A stretch of 64,000 nucleotides of DNA, taken from NCBI GenBank assembly GCA_964016885.1, contig OZ024742.1, forward strand, positions 364,394,377 through 364,458,376. The letters run 5' to 3'. The translations under genes were made by a program, and so were the position numbers. Source of the stretch: Eledone cirrhosa (taxonomy: Eukaryota > Mollusca > Cephalopoda > Octopoda > Eledonidae). This document shows positions 22,795 through 34,924 of this stretch, one piece after another. The stretch's first letter is position 1. Each line of letters opens with the position of its first letter. The notes beneath the pieces are model-generated. The model searched no databases. It had not been told where the DNA came from and saw only the letters and a list, made by a program, of their open reading frames with translations.

Positions 22795-23061
22795 CAGAGA
22801 GAAAGAAAGAGAGAGAGAAAAAAGGGAAATAAGAAAGAAAGAAAGACGAAACGAAGAAAAGGAAGAAAAAGAAGAAAAAGAAGAAATGCATGGGACAAAA
22901 TAGAGAGATGGAAAAATAGATAAAGCGAAGAGCTTCATGTAAAGAGACCGAAAGAGATATATATATATATATAGAGAGAGGAAATAGAGATAGATACATA
23001 TATAGATATAGAAAAATTAGGTAGTGGGAGGTCATTTTGAGTAAGTGTATCAATGATGCAT

Positions 23062-23096
<35 letters not shown>

Positions 23097-23150
23097 GCTC
23101 AAGTATTAATGTAAGGGAGATATAGAGAGATATAGAGAGATATAGAGAGA
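22795..23150. repeat. Low-complexity tracts in the 3' UTR of PLE-A (left arm)
   Basis: (GAAA)n, 'agatatatagag' and a run of about nine 'ttta' units (23060-23098), mirrored at about 26500-26860. Confidence 0.75.
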
Positions 23151-24160
23151 GAAAAATTTAAAAATAGCCAGACATATTCGAGGCGTAGAAAACCCTATGT
23201 TTTAATGTATTAGTATTTATAAAACTTACACTATATTGTAAATATCAGTATTCCTGAATGAAACAAGTATTCACAATGCGTGAAAATTCATTATCTTATG
23301 TTTAGTTTTTTAAAAAATTCATATGTCTATGTGAATCCAACTGATTCACTCCGCAAATTCAAAGTTACCGGAAAACATTCTCAATGTGGTATAAACATTT
23401 GAGCGTATTATTATTCTTGCGATTACTCTACAAGATTATCTATCAAGCAGAAATAGAGAGCAGATTTCAATATACTAATCGAAAATATATATTATATTAT
23501 AAGCAGAGATAACAATAATAATGATAATAAGTAAAAATATATAAAAATATAAAAATATAGAATAGAAAACTAAAAAAGAATATTACGAAAGAATATTACA
23601 TAATAAAAAAATATTGCATATTAAAAATACTATGTTTTAAAATTATTACGTATTAAAAACTTTACATATAAAAATATTAAAAATAAAAATAAAATAAAAT
23701 AAAAAATAAAAAATAAAAATATAAAAATATTATAGAATACTACAATACTAAAAGAATAAAAATAATAATAAATAAAAATAAAAATAAAAATAAAAATAAA
23801 AATAAAAATAAAAATAAAAATAAAAATAAAAAATAAACCACAAAGAACAACCCTTCAAGGTTAATTGACAATATATTGCCAAGTTCACTACAAGACAAAG
23901 CCAAAAATTATCTATCAAATCACATCTAGCAAGGAATATCGCAAAAAAAAAAAGTTTATCAAGTGTAAGGTTAATTCATAAAATTTGGAGCATCGGCTTT
24001 TAGGGTAGCTTAATTTTTCATGAGGAATGTTTAGATAAAAATAAAAATAAAAATAAAAATAAATACAATAAAATAAACAGTAAAAAGAGGGAATCAAAGA
24101 TTTAGGAATCAAAAGATTTATCGGCTAGTTCTCATATAAATATAAATCAAACTAAATATA

Positions 24161-25417
24161 CTACATTTTAAATTTAAATTTATATTTAAACGTTGAGTTT
24201 AATCTATGTTTGCAACAACTGAATAAATTTGTCCGTAGGTTAAGGGAATTTTTAGATTTTAGTATAAAGAATATCTCCTCTGCGCAGAGGTCACATGTCT
24301 CAGAGGATGAATTAAAAGGAATCCCTCTTGAGACTATATTCCAAGCCGTCGAATATCTAACGTTATCTAGCTTAAGTTGCCAGAGTACACCTGATAGTGC
24401 CGTTGAAGATTTTTTATTTGGATCTGTGAAAGAATTCTTGTGGTTATTATAGCGAAGTTTAAATTCCGTCGATGTGGAACCGACGTAGTTAAAAGAATTA
24501 GAGTCAGTATTAACATTACAATTGTATACTATATTTTTAACTAAGCAGTTGTTATTTAACGGACATTTAGATCTATCTCTACAGTTGCATTTGTTAACTT
24601 GTATATTATTTATGCTATTATCAGTAGTTTTTAAGTTCCTATTATTTATTCTATTAATATTTTGTGCTAAATTTTTGGTGGATGAATAGGTTAATTTAAT
24701 TGTATGCCTATTGAAGATTGAGTGGTACCTATGTGTTCTAGGGAAGCGATTATCAAGAGCTTTGAAAAATAATTTAGCGATGTGGGTTTTAATGTTTAGT
24801 GAGAAAGGGGGGGCAAACCAAATTATGTTCCTAGTTCTATTTCTTTTTTGTCCTTTGGAATTATTGTAATGCTTTCTATTATAGTTGTTAATGTTGTTGC
24901 CATAATTAAAAAAGTTGTTACTTTGTTTAGTTTGTTTATCATTATCTATGTACACAATCTTATCAGCATACCCTGCCCTAGCTAGTGCATCATTATAGTA
25001 TTGGGCCTTTTCGTCAAAAATCTTTCTATTTGACGAGATCCTAGAGATACGCTTTTGGACTGAGTTTACTATAGTGTTTTTGACAGATCTGGGGTGGTTA
25101 GAGTTAAAGTTGACATAGTTTAAGTTTTCATTCAACTTGTGAAAAGGATAGTGGAGACATGTGTTGAGATTTAATGTTATATCTAGGAAATTGACTATTC
25201 TATGGTTGTTCTCAATTTCTATTTTAAGGTTAAAGTAATTAAAAAATTTTGTAATTTGTTTACATTTTCTATTTAGTTCAGGGTTATTATTATTAATGAG
25301 TAAAAGCATGTCATCCCTATATAAACCTCCGGTAGTACCAGGTATTTTCCTATGTAGCGAATTGATTAAAAATAAGCCCACAAGGTCAGTTACTTGAGCT
25401 GAGTCGGAAGATCCCAT
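24161..25417 (-). pseudogene. PLE-A polyprotein, 5'-truncated (RT C-terminal half plus GIY-YIG)
   Basis: The 418-codon frame starts at a methionine that is internal in the longer copy (residue 320 of the frame at 49044). It retains 'GGLYRDDMLLL', the RT catalytic box with two aspartates, then 'NHRIVNFLDITLN', a Lys/Asn-rich linker and 'NIIWFAPPFS'. Then come a Cys cluster 'CNCRDRSKCPLNNNC' (four Cys, presumed metal-binding) and a GIY-YIG nuclease domain 'FNYVGSTSTEFKLRYNNHK' with downstream 'CDLCAEEIFFI'. It lacks RT motif A and everything N-terminal, so it cannot reverse-transcribe. Unlike the 47-kb copy it has no frameshift in the linker ('ARAGYADKIVYIDNDKQ'). The break coincides exactly with the inverted-arm junction. 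Confidence 0.9.
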
Positions 25418-26538
25418 AGTTATTTATTCAGTTGTTGCAAACATAGATTAAACTCAACGTTTAAATATAAATTTAAATTTAAAATGTAGTATATTTAGTT
25501 TGATTTATATTTATATGAGAACTAGCCGATAAATCTTTTGATTCCTAAATCTTTGATTCCCTCTTTTTACTGTTTATTTTATTGTATTTATTTTTATTTT
25601 TATTTTTATTTTTATCTAAACATTCCTCATGAAAAATTAAGCTACCCTAAAAGCCGATGCTCCAAATTTTATGAATTAACCTTACACTTGATAAACTTTT
25701 TTTTTTTTGCGATATTCCTTGCTAGATGTGATTTGATAGATAATTTTTGGCTTTGTCTTGTAGTGAACTTGGCAATATATTGTCAATTAACCTTGAAGGG
25801 TTGTTCTTTGTGGTTTATTTTTTATTTTTATTTTTATTTTTATTTTTATTTTTATTTTTATTTTTATTTTTATTTTTATTCTTTTAGTATTGTAGTATTC
25901 TATAATATTTTTATATTTTTATTTTTTATTTTTTATTTTATTTTATTTTTATTTTTAATATTTTTATATGTAAAGTTTTTAATACGTAATAATTTTAAAA
26001 CATAGTATTTTTAATATGCAATATTTTTTTATTATGTAATATTCTTTCGTAATATTCTTTTTTAGTTTTCTATTCTATATTTTTATATTTTTATATATTT
26101 TTACTTATTATCATTATTATTGTTATCTCTGCTTATAATATAATATATATTTTCGATTAGTATATTGAAATCTGCTCTCTATTTCTGCTTGATAGATAAT
26201 CTTGTAGAGTAATCGCAAGAATAATAATACGCTCAAATGTTTATACCACATTGAGAATGTTTTCCGGTAACTTTGAATTTGCGGAGTGAATCAGTTGGAT
26301 TCACATAGACATATGAATTTTTTAAAAAACTAAACATAAGATAATGAATTTTCACGCATTGTGAATACTTGTTTCATTCAGGAATACTGATATTTACAAT
26401 ATAGTGTAAGTTTTATAAATACTAATACATTAAAACATAGGGTTTTCTACGCCTCGAATATGTCTGGCTATTTTTAAATTTTTCTCTCTCTATATCTCTC
26501 TATATCTCTCTATATCTCCCTTACATTAATACTTGAGC

Positions 26539-26573
<35 letters not shown>

Positions 26574-26930
26574 ATGCATCATTGATACACTTACTCAAAA
26601 TGACCTCCCACTACCTAATTTTTCTATATCTATATATGTATCTATCTCTATTTCCTCTCTCTATATATATATATATATCTCTTTCGGTCTCTTTACATGA
26701 AGCTCTTCGCTTTATCTATTTTTCCATCTCTCTATTTTGTCCCATGCATTTCTTCTTTTTCTTCTTTTTCTTCCTTTTCTTCGTTTCGTCTTTCTTTCTT
26801 TCTTATTTCCCTTTTTTCTCTCTCTCTTTCTTTCTCTCTGTATTTTCACTGCTAGAGTGAACCTCTTCAAATGAAGTTGATGTTTATTACGGTATGTCGA
26901 ATATATTTATCTATAAAACTGTTTATATTG

Positions 26931-26996
26931 TATTTTGTCTGATGAAGGCATAGCATATTGTTAATATGATATCCCCGAAATATATATAATGAAATA
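26931..26996 (+). ncRNA. Hammerhead ribozyme, intact core (PLE-A copy 1, right)
   Basis: Mirror of 22641-22704: CTGATGA (26939-26945), GAAA (26977-26980), H17 = A (26988). Confidence 0.7.
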
Positions 26997-27034
26997 AATA
27001 TGGTTTTATAAATATAGTTTTCCATTTATTTAAT

Positions 27035-27043
<9 letters not shown>

Positions 27044-27085
<42 letters not shown>
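27044..27085. repeat. (TA)n microsatellite
   Basis: TA tract shared as border between PLE-A copy 1 and PLE-C. Confidence 0.9.
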
Positions 27086-27087
<2 letters not shown>

Positions 27088-28065
27088 GTGGAGAAGTAAA
27101 ATACAGGAGAACAGACCGTTAAAACATATTTATTTAAAGTAGCACCTACGTACGTTTCGCCCGAATTGGCCTCTCAAGGGCATAATAACTAAAAAGCGTT
27201 CCTTACATGACCCGGAATGGGTTTTTAGAGATAAGTTCACGTCAGAGTTCATTCTTCGTAAAAAAAGATGTTTTGATTTTACCGTAGGTCAAGGGAGATA
27301 ACTCTGACCGGTGTTAGGGCTGTCTTTCCCGGACACATTTCTATCCGATACAAGCATGTGGTTACTACCTTACCATTGCTGATACGCACAGGGTCAGGTA
27401 TGCAACGTTTATTTCGAGACGTTTGTTTTCTGCGCCTGCCCGCCTGGGTCGATTCATGCCGAGTCTGGGATGCATGGTTAGTTTTCGGATGTTTTTAGCA
27501 GCCCGCCGGGGTGTTGAAGCTTGGTGCAGGGAGAGCCGGTTTACGGTTTCACTCCTCGCTCATATTCCATCTGAAGTAGGATATTTTTAAGCGGTGTGTA
27601 CAGCTTATCGTCGTTTCAACTCTGCTATTAAGGAGCTCGTAGGGTGCCGTTATGATGTGGTAGAGCTCCATGAGGCAAAACTCGCACTTCCTCTTGAAGT
27701 TGTACGGTGCAGCCGTGCCGACACTTTCCCAGTGCGTGGAGAAGCTGATGTTTAAGTCTTTTAATGCAGTTATGTAGTTCGCGAGCGAAGTGGAGTGTCT
27801 TAATTTCTTATTTGCGAAAGAATGGCGATGTGTTCGAAATCTAATTTTGAACGGGCCAGAGGTAGCCCCTATATAATGTTTAACGCTATTATGGCTAGTT
27901 ACGGTGCACCTATATATAAACCTATCAGTCAAGCAGTTTCCCCTAAGGGGGCAGCGTCCCCTGTCTCGGCAGTTGCAATATTTGATAGGAGGCAACCCCC
28001 GAATACTAATAGATCTCTGCTTCTAGTGCTGATGGGAGAGGGAAGGTGCAGTCAAGTTCCGACAT
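27086..28065 (-). mobile_element. Penelope-like element family C, 5'-truncated
   Basis: 3' end at the left, adjoining (TA)n. It contains the endonuclease frame 27995-27549 and a 3' UTR. On the minus strand at about 27140-27185 the 3' UTR reads 'ggccaattcgggcgaaacg', which resembles a strongly degenerated hammerhead 3' half but lacks a recognisable CTGANGA. Sequence unrelated to families A and B at the DNA level. Confidence 0.7.
27549..27995 (-). pseudogene. PLE-C GIY-YIG endonuclease domain
   Basis: This 148-codon frame begins just before the Cys cluster 'CNCRDRGRCPLRGNC' and continues into 'HYIGATSGPFKIRFRTHRHSF', a GIY-YIG signature with YIG and the conserved Arg and His. It then has 'CEFCLMELYHII', where the Glu may be the catalytic acidic residue, and a C-terminal basic tail. 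The cluster and domain order equal those of PLE-A, but identity is modest, so it is a different family. No reverse transcriptase is left; upstream codons to about 28060 are consistent with a short further stretch ('LLVFGGCL'). Probably inactive. Confidence 0.85.
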
Positions 28066-29094
28066 AGAACATTCTTCCCAGCGAATGTCATTCCTTCATA
28101 TATTGCTACACTTTAGCGGATACCTAAATATTCTAACCCATAGGCCGCCCATCAAACAGATCATTCTGCGGTGACAGTAATTAAAAGGGGAGCAGAGCTA
28201 GAAAACTAAAATAATATCATCTACCAACAAATAAGTTTAGGAGAAGAAACAAACAACATTAGTAACATAATATTAATAATAATAGTAAGGAGACAACTAT
28301 AGCAGTTAAAAGAAGGCAGTTATTGTAAAGATATTTCCTATGGGTCGGAGTAACAAGTAACAAAATTATATTCGTGTGTATATATGGGTTCATGTATTAG
28401 GGCTAAATTTGATGTGCTTCGTCTCCAGCTCACCCCGCAGTCCGTTGTATTAAGGTGAGGTCCAAAGTAACTGGGCTGTATTCGACCGAGTATATTCAGA
28501 AAATAATGGAGAGGAAAATTAATTAATTATCTCATCAATTACCAAGTTAGTCTGAACAGCGTTTCACTCAAAGGGCCACATGCTCCAGCCTGATGGACCC
28601 CACCGATGCCAGCATATCCACGAGGATATGCTCATGGGTAGTAAACTAAAACTTCTATGTTACCTGCTTGACGTTATAGCTTATGAGAGAGGGGATGGCA
28701 CAACATTCTAGTCAGGAAAAATCTAAGTTCAGTTGATATTAATTCTTGGGTTGACTTAAATTAATGTAAGTGACATAAGAAAGAAAAATAACATTAAATT
28801 GTATTTGAATTTAACTAAAGCGCAGCAATTATTGAGTCTAGGGGTCCTTGAATATTATATAATTTATCATATATGGAATATTCTATGTGGTGTAGTACTC
28901 TATAATCCTTACAATATTTAGCTACTAGGTGGGATACAGGGGAGTAAGAGTAAGTAATAAATATATGCCAAAATATAGAGAGAGATGCGTCAGATATCAC
29001 AGGGATGTAATATAGTATGAGGGGTAAATATTAATGAAGATATAAGGGAGGATAAGAGGTAAGGAAAAATAAATGAAACGGATACTATTTAGGT
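28066..29094. other. Unassigned interval
   Basis: About 1 kb of mixed composition. The 61-codon minus frame at 28815-29000 has no recognisable features. No gene, RNA or repeat is supported. Confidence 0.4.
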
Positions 29095-29287
29095 ATAATT
29101 GTTTCTACTTTTAGCACAAGGCCAGCAATTACTGCAGTGCATTACTGGTTCTTTATTTTATCGACCCCGTAAGGATGAAAAAACAAGTTAAACTCGGTGG
29201 GATTTGAACTCAGAACGTCAATAGCCATAACTCAATGCTACAAATCATGGTGCCCGACGCTCCACCGATACTGTCCAACGACCGCCA
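29095..29287 (-). repeat. tRNA-derived SINE (cephalopod type)
   Basis: The minus strand starts with a tRNA-like head (B-box-like 'agttcaaatcccacc') and continues with the conserved body 'catccttacggggtcgataa' and tail 'ggccttgtgctaaaagtag'. Full length with minor decay. Confidence 0.85.
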
Positions 29288-31025
29288 TGATCTTAGACGC
29301 CATTCGCTTATTGATGGGGGGGGGGGGGCTTGTCAAATCGAACCGAGGAAACAATGTTTCCATTGGTCTTTCCAATTTCTAATACTATCTGTCGGTCGCA
29401 ACTCCAGGTAGAAATATAATATATATAAGTAAAGAAAAAAGTAGAAACGGGTTCACTTAGTTCATATAGAATCCACTTGCCAAGCTTGGGCACGGTATGA
29501 ATGATAATGGATAATTGGTATGAATGATAATGGATGGTTGATGAGGCTGAATTAACTTCTTCTGCTGACTCAATAACAGCTTTATGGGGATTTCTTTCAG
29601 GAGGGTATTTTAGTTTATTACTATTAAAAGACTGGGTGCTGAGATCAGAGACCATGTTCCAAGTCAAAATCTCCTTGTCCCATTTATTGAACTATCGTTG
29701 GCACTTAGGAACATTCAAAAACAACTTTATCATATCATTTTCTCACATTTTATACAGTATTCGTAGCACTACCGCCTTCTTTGAACATGCAAAGTTTGAC
29801 GATTCTTATGTCTTCTATGACTTCCAATTTCATGAAGAAATATTAAAGCAGCCATTTAAAACATACGTATTGTAACTTTGATGTCATATACACTCACACA
29901 TATACATTGTTCTGAAACAGAATCCAGTAAACAGAAGGTATGAACCGATGGAAGGAAGCTCATGTGTACTGCAAAAAGATTTGGCTACTATTTCTAACAA
30001 GCTGACCTGTTACATTCTGGCTCCTTGAATTACATATGGCAGTCACGTGTATGTTTGGTGCAAAGACTTGCAAAATTACTTGACGTTTATCATGTCTCTG
30101 GCCTGCCCTCAATCCTTGCCTTTCTCTCTTCATAAGTGGGTATCAAACAATCAATGTCTTTATTAAATGATAAACTGGGATCTCTATATAATTCGCAAAA
30201 ATACTCCTTAATATTTTAACGAACCTAGAATCGGAATTCTTCAAAGATATCTTTTAACTCGATACAATGTCTCGTGGACGAAACTTCCTAAACTGTATCG
30301 AAAGGATATTATCAAGATTAATGGGTGTAAATCTATAATTTAATAAGTATTGTATTCTTATTGAGCAGAATATAGTAATTAACTTAGACGATCATGAAAT
30401 CATATCAATCAACAGCCAATATTACATTGATCAATTAGAAGTTATAAAGACTGGACACGGCATATTCTGGTACCAATTAATAGTTAAATTAGTTGTTGAA
30501 TATACCACAAGAAGCTAATTAATGTTCATACATTATAATTTATAACACTCACAATAATGTGTGGGAAGCAGGAGCAACGACAGACACCAAAAGAGGTTTA
30601 ATTGATTCCTAGTGATAGGTTGTGTTTATTACAATAATAATATTCTCGTGTCTCAGAGGACGTGTAAATACTTATCACTAACAGCGTCTATGGTTCATAT
30701 TAATCAACGACCATATTTCACACACACTTCTCCCAGACAAATGACTCTTCAAGCTGAGAGTTACTAATTAATTAATTAACCAACATACACTGCAATTATT
30801 GAACTGAGAGAATATTTTCTGACTTTCCTAACTAAACCTGAGATCATTTTACTATGTAACCACGAGGGCCATTGTACACGGATTATTGACACGGTGGTTA
30901 GAAGTTTCGGATCACTGCATTCTAAATTCGAATTCCGCCGAAGGCCAGTGTTCTTTACATCTATACGAGGAGGATTAAATGATGTCGCGCGCTAGTAATG
31001 GTTCATGTCCTTTACTAAATCCTTT
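29288..31025. other. Unassigned interval
   Basis: Includes a G13 homopolymer at about 29316-29328 and a probable tRNA-like SINE head at 30868-30960 (listed separately). The 113-codon frame at 29534-29875 shows no recognisable domain and no splice context I can defend. Confidence 0.4.
30868..30960 (+). repeat. Probable tRNA-derived SINE head
   Basis: 'cggtggttagaagt' resembles an A box and 'aaattcgaattccgcc' a B box at tRNA-like spacing. No body of the main SINE family follows, so this is a different family or a truncated copy. Confidence 0.4.
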
Positions 31026-31034
31026 TATCACTTT

Positions 31035-31036
31035 CG

Positions 31037-31068
<32 letters not shown>

Positions 31069-31130
31069 TCGCGCTCTCTCTCTCTCTCTCTCTCTATCTA
31101 TCTCGCTCTCTTTATATATATATATATACA
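31035..31130. repeat. (CT)n and (TA)n microsatellite
   Basis: About 75 bp of CT with CGC interruptions, then a TA tract. Confidence 0.9.
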
Positions 31131-31142
31131 TGTATACATGAT

Positions 31143-31460
31143 ATTAATTAAATGGAAACTATATTTATAAAACCATATTTATTCTATTATATATATTTCA
31201 AGGGTACCAAAACTTTGGTACGATCTTAACGGTTCAAATTTTTCCTGGATACAGGAAAAACTTGAACCGTTAAGATCGTACGAAAGTTTTGGTACCCTTG
31301 AAATATATATAATAGAATAAATGTGGTTTTATAAATAGTTTCCATTTATTTAATATCATTGAATATTACACTCCAGAAAACTTGTCGAGTGCTTCAAATC
31401 AGTTATAAACATATCTATTTGTTGAATTACCAACAAATTAAATATCCCTTTTACTTATAT
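31143..31460. mobile_element. PLE-derived palindrome retaining only the 3' half of the hammerhead
   Basis: Arms 31143-31238 and about 31249-31350 are inverted copies. Their outer parts equal PLE-A termini ('ggaaactatatttataaaac', then 'tgaaatatatataat'), i.e. the GAAA-stem III-stem I part. The CTGANGA half is replaced by an unrelated inverted sequence containing 'ggtaccaaaactttggtac'. The tail with 'gagtgcttcaaatc' and hairpin 31419-31436 follows, then (TA)n. Confidence 0.7.
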
Positions 31461-31478
31461 ATATATATATATATATAT

Positions 31479-31669
31479 AACGAAGGAAATGTGGTAAGGA
31501 ACCAAGTGGACCATAACGCACCAACGTACTCAATACTTAGGGTAGTAGAGTGGGTAATAGGAACAAGTAAGACCCCGACGGCTGAGCTCAAGCCGTTTCG
31601 ACGGCTAATTCTGGACTCAGAATTAGCCGTCGAAACGGTTTGAGCTCAGCCGTTGGGGTCTTACTTGTT

Positions 31670-31672
<3 letters not shown>
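31479..31672 (+). repeat. TA-linked foldback element F1, copy 3
   Basis: Unique segment plus palindrome with arms 'ggaacaagtaagacccc' and an inner 14-bp hairpin closed by GACT. Followed by about 43 bp of (TA)n. Confidence 0.9.
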
Positions 31673-31719
<47 letters not shown>

Positions 31720-32412
31720 AGTATGTATACGCACATACATATATGTATACAGACATACAGTAGTATGTATATATATATATACATATATGCACACATATAT
31801 ATATGTACGTATGGATTTACCGAACATTTATTATAACGCTCGGTGTGTTTGTAAACAAGCATCTCGAATTAAGCCGTACAGTGTCTAGCAACCATCGTTG
31901 CTCATTTGTTCAACACTGACAAAGAAACGCTGTAAGAGTTTCAAGCTTATTAGCTATAGTCAGCAACGTATACCTTCCTGCCATATGGTTGAACGTCTTA
32001 AAGTATATACTTTCCTTATGCATATTAACGGCTGAGAAGCCTCATTTGCATATCGAGTGAGTTAATCGGCCGGGGTACCGAAAACGATGAACGGAAAAAA
32101 TGAAACGAAATTTCATTTCTCACTCTTAGTACGGCTGTTACTTAAATATAAGTATGTATACGCACATACATATATGTATACAGACATACAGTAGTATGTA
32201 TATATATATATACATACATGCACACATATATATATGTTGAACGTGTGAAAGTATATACATTCCTTATGCATATTAACGGCTGAGCAGCCTAATTTGCATA
32301 TCGAGTGAGTTAATCGGCCGGGGTACCGAAAACGATAAACGGAAAAAATGAAACGAAATTTCATTTCTCACTCTTAGTACGGCTGTTACTTAAATGTAAG
32401 TGTATATACGCT

Positions 32413-32868
32413 CATGGTGGCTGCCAACTCGTTTTCGAGTACTGCCACTACTTTATATCCATGTAGTAGAACCCCTACCGATGCACTGAATGAGTGTGAC
32501 TTTTTAGTCCGGCCAGCGACTTGAAAACTCTGGTACAAACACTACACTTGTGACAATTATTGACACATAGTGCTGGGCCCATGGTACCATGTGACGACAA
32601 GTGCAGAGAGATCTCCAGATATAAAGCAATGCCTGTGCAGTGAAGCTTTTATAGTGAGCAATGGCACTGCACAAAGCCAGTCCCACTCTCTTAAGCAAGA
32701 TGATATTTACCAAAACGAAGAACAAGTCAACATCATTGGATACCATCAGGGTTGCAGGTGTTATATCAGAGTTTTCCTTCTGCTAGAATTCTGCCTTGAC
32801 AAAGGTTAAGGGATCATCTCTCCCTGTGATTTTGGAAGGCCATTGACTCTTATACGGACATACATATA
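32413..32868 (+). repeat. Interspersed repeat family Y, copy 2
   Basis: Nearly identical to 7935-8395 and 33532-33979; lies inside the 1,119-bp tandem unit. Confidence 0.8.
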
Positions 32869-33531
32869 TGTATACAGAGATACAGTAGTATGTATATATA
32901 CATACATGCACACATATATGTATGTACGTATGGATTCATCGAGCATTTATTATAATGATCGCTGTGTTTGTAAACAAACATCCCGAATTAAGCCGTACAG
33001 TTTCTAGCAACCATCGTTGCTCATTTGTTCAACACTGACAAAGGAACGTTGTACTAGTTTCAAGCTTATTAGCTATCGTCAGCAACGTATACCTTCCTGC
33101 CAGATGGTTGAACGTCTGAAAGTATATACTTTCCTTATGCATATTAACGGCTGAGCAGCCTAATTTGCATATCGAGTGAGTTAATCGGCCGGGGTTCCGA
33201 AAACGATGAACGGAAAAAATGAAACGAAATTTCATTTCTCACTCTTAGTACGGCTGTTACTTAAATATAAGTATGTATACGCACATACATATATGTATAT
33301 AGACATACAGTAGTATGTATATATATATATACATACATGCACACATATATATATGTTGAACGTGTGAACGTATATACATTCCTTATGCATATTAACGGCT
33401 GAGCAGCCTAATTTGCATATCGAGTGAGTTAATCGGCCGGGGTACCGAAAACGATAAACGGAAAAAATGAAACGAAATTTCATTTCTCACTCTTAGTACG
33501 GCTGTTACTTAAATGTAAGTGTATATACGCT

Positions 33532-33979
33532 CATGGTGGCTGCCAACTCGTTTTCGAGTACTGCCACTACTTTATATCCATGTAGGAGAACCCCTACCGA
33601 TGCACTGAATGAGTGTGACTTTTTAGTCCGGCCAGCGACTTGAAAACTCTGGTACAAACACTACACTTGTGACAATTATTGACACATAGTGCTGGGCCCA
33701 TGGTACCATGTGACGACAAGTGCAGAGAGATCTCCAGATATAAAGCAATGCCTGTGCCGTGAAGCTTTTATAGTGAGCAATGGCACTGCACAGAGCCAGT
33801 CCCACTCTCTTAAGCAAGATGATATTTACCAAAACGAAGAACAAGTCAACATCATTGGATACCATCAGGGTTGCAGGTGTTATATCAGAGTTTTCCTTCT
33901 GCTAGAATTCTGCCTTGACAAAGGTTAAGGGATCATCTCTCCCTGTGATTTTGGATGGCCATTGACTCTTATACGCACA
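33532..33979 (+). repeat. Interspersed repeat family Y, copy 3
   Basis: Differs from copy 2 at only a few positions, consistent with the tandem duplication being recent. Confidence 0.8.
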
Positions 33980-34924
33980 TACATATATGTATACAGAGAT
34001 ACAGTAGTATGTATATATACATACATGCACACATATATGTATGTACGTATGGATTCATCGAACATTTATTATAATGATCGCTGTGTTTGTAAACAAACAT
34101 CCCGAATTAAGCCGTACAGTTTCTAGCAACCATTGTTGCTCATTTGTTCAACACTGACAAAGGAACGCTGTACTAGTTTCAAGCTTATTAGCTATCGTCA
34201 GCAACGTATACCTTCCTGCCAGATGGTTGAACGTCTGAAAGTATATACTTTCCTTATGCATATTAACGGCTGAGCAGCCTAATTTGCATATCGAGTGAGT
34301 TAATCGGCCGGGGTTCCGAAAACGATGAACGGAAAAAATGAAACGAAATTTCATTTCTCACTCTTAGTACGGCTGTTACTTAAATATAAGTATGTATACG
34401 CACATACATATATGTATACAGACATACAGTAGTATGTATATATATATATACATACATGCACACATATATATATGTACGTATGGATTCATCGAACATTTAT
34501 TATAATGCTCGCTGTGTTTGTAAACAAACATCCAGAATTAAGCCGTACAGTGCCTAGCAACCATCGTTGCTCATTTGTTCAACACTGAGTTTCAAGCTTC
34601 GAACATTTATTATAATGCTCGCTGTGTTTGTAAACAAACATCCCGAATTAAGCCGTACAGTGTCTAGCAACCATCGTTGCTCATTTTTTCAACACTGACA
34701 AAGGAACGCTGTACTAGTTTCAAGCTTATTAGCTATCGTCAGCAACGTATACCTTCCTGCCAGATGGTTGAACGTCTGAAAGTATATACTTTCCTTATGC
34801 ATATTAACGGCTGAGCAGCCTAATTTGCATATCGAGTGAGTTAATCGGCCGGGGTACCGAAAACGATAAACGAAAAAAATGAAACGAAATTTCATTTCTC
34901 ACTCTTATATATATCCTTCAGAAG

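Larger units (their letters stand above)
22491..27043 (-). mobile_element. Penelope-like element family A, copy 1, with 1.6-kb inverted arms
   Basis: The minus strand carries a 5'-truncated PLE frame (25417-24161) and its 3' region (24160-22500). A nearly identical inverted copy of that 3' region, 25422-27043, is fused directly upstream of the truncated frame; the arms match from about 22600 to 24228 on the left. Frames inside the arms translate identically over 92 residues (22775-23053 versus 26582-26860), and indels total about 15 bp. Outer ends carry hammerheads at 22641-22704 (minus) and 26931-26996 (plus), and (TA)n at both edges. The arrangement suggests template switching or double target-primed synthesis, or an assembly artefact. 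Confidence 0.8.
31715..34910. repeat. Tandem array of about 1,119-bp units (family X plus family Y)
   Basis: Corresponding landmarks recur exactly 1,119 bp apart (32113/33232, 32504/33623, 33029/34148). Each unit contains the family X terminal motif, the 'agcaaccatcgttgctcat' block, the block with 'taatttgcatatcgagtg', and one copy of family Y. A third unit is partial (from about 33960), followed by two shortened repeats up to 34910. Frames repeated on the minus strand are repeat translations. Confidence 0.9.

Noticed and set aside
27140..27190. Hammerhead in the PLE-C 3' end (minus strand, before 'gcgaaacgtacg')
   Set aside because: No CTGANGA strand; only the second half resembles the motif.
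29095..29287. Functional tRNA gene (also at the other SINE heads)
   Set aside because: The tRNA-like heads are mutated and followed by the common SINE body and tail.
29534..29875. 113-codon frame as a possible host exon
   Set aside because: No recognised domain, no convincing splice context, surrounded by repeats.
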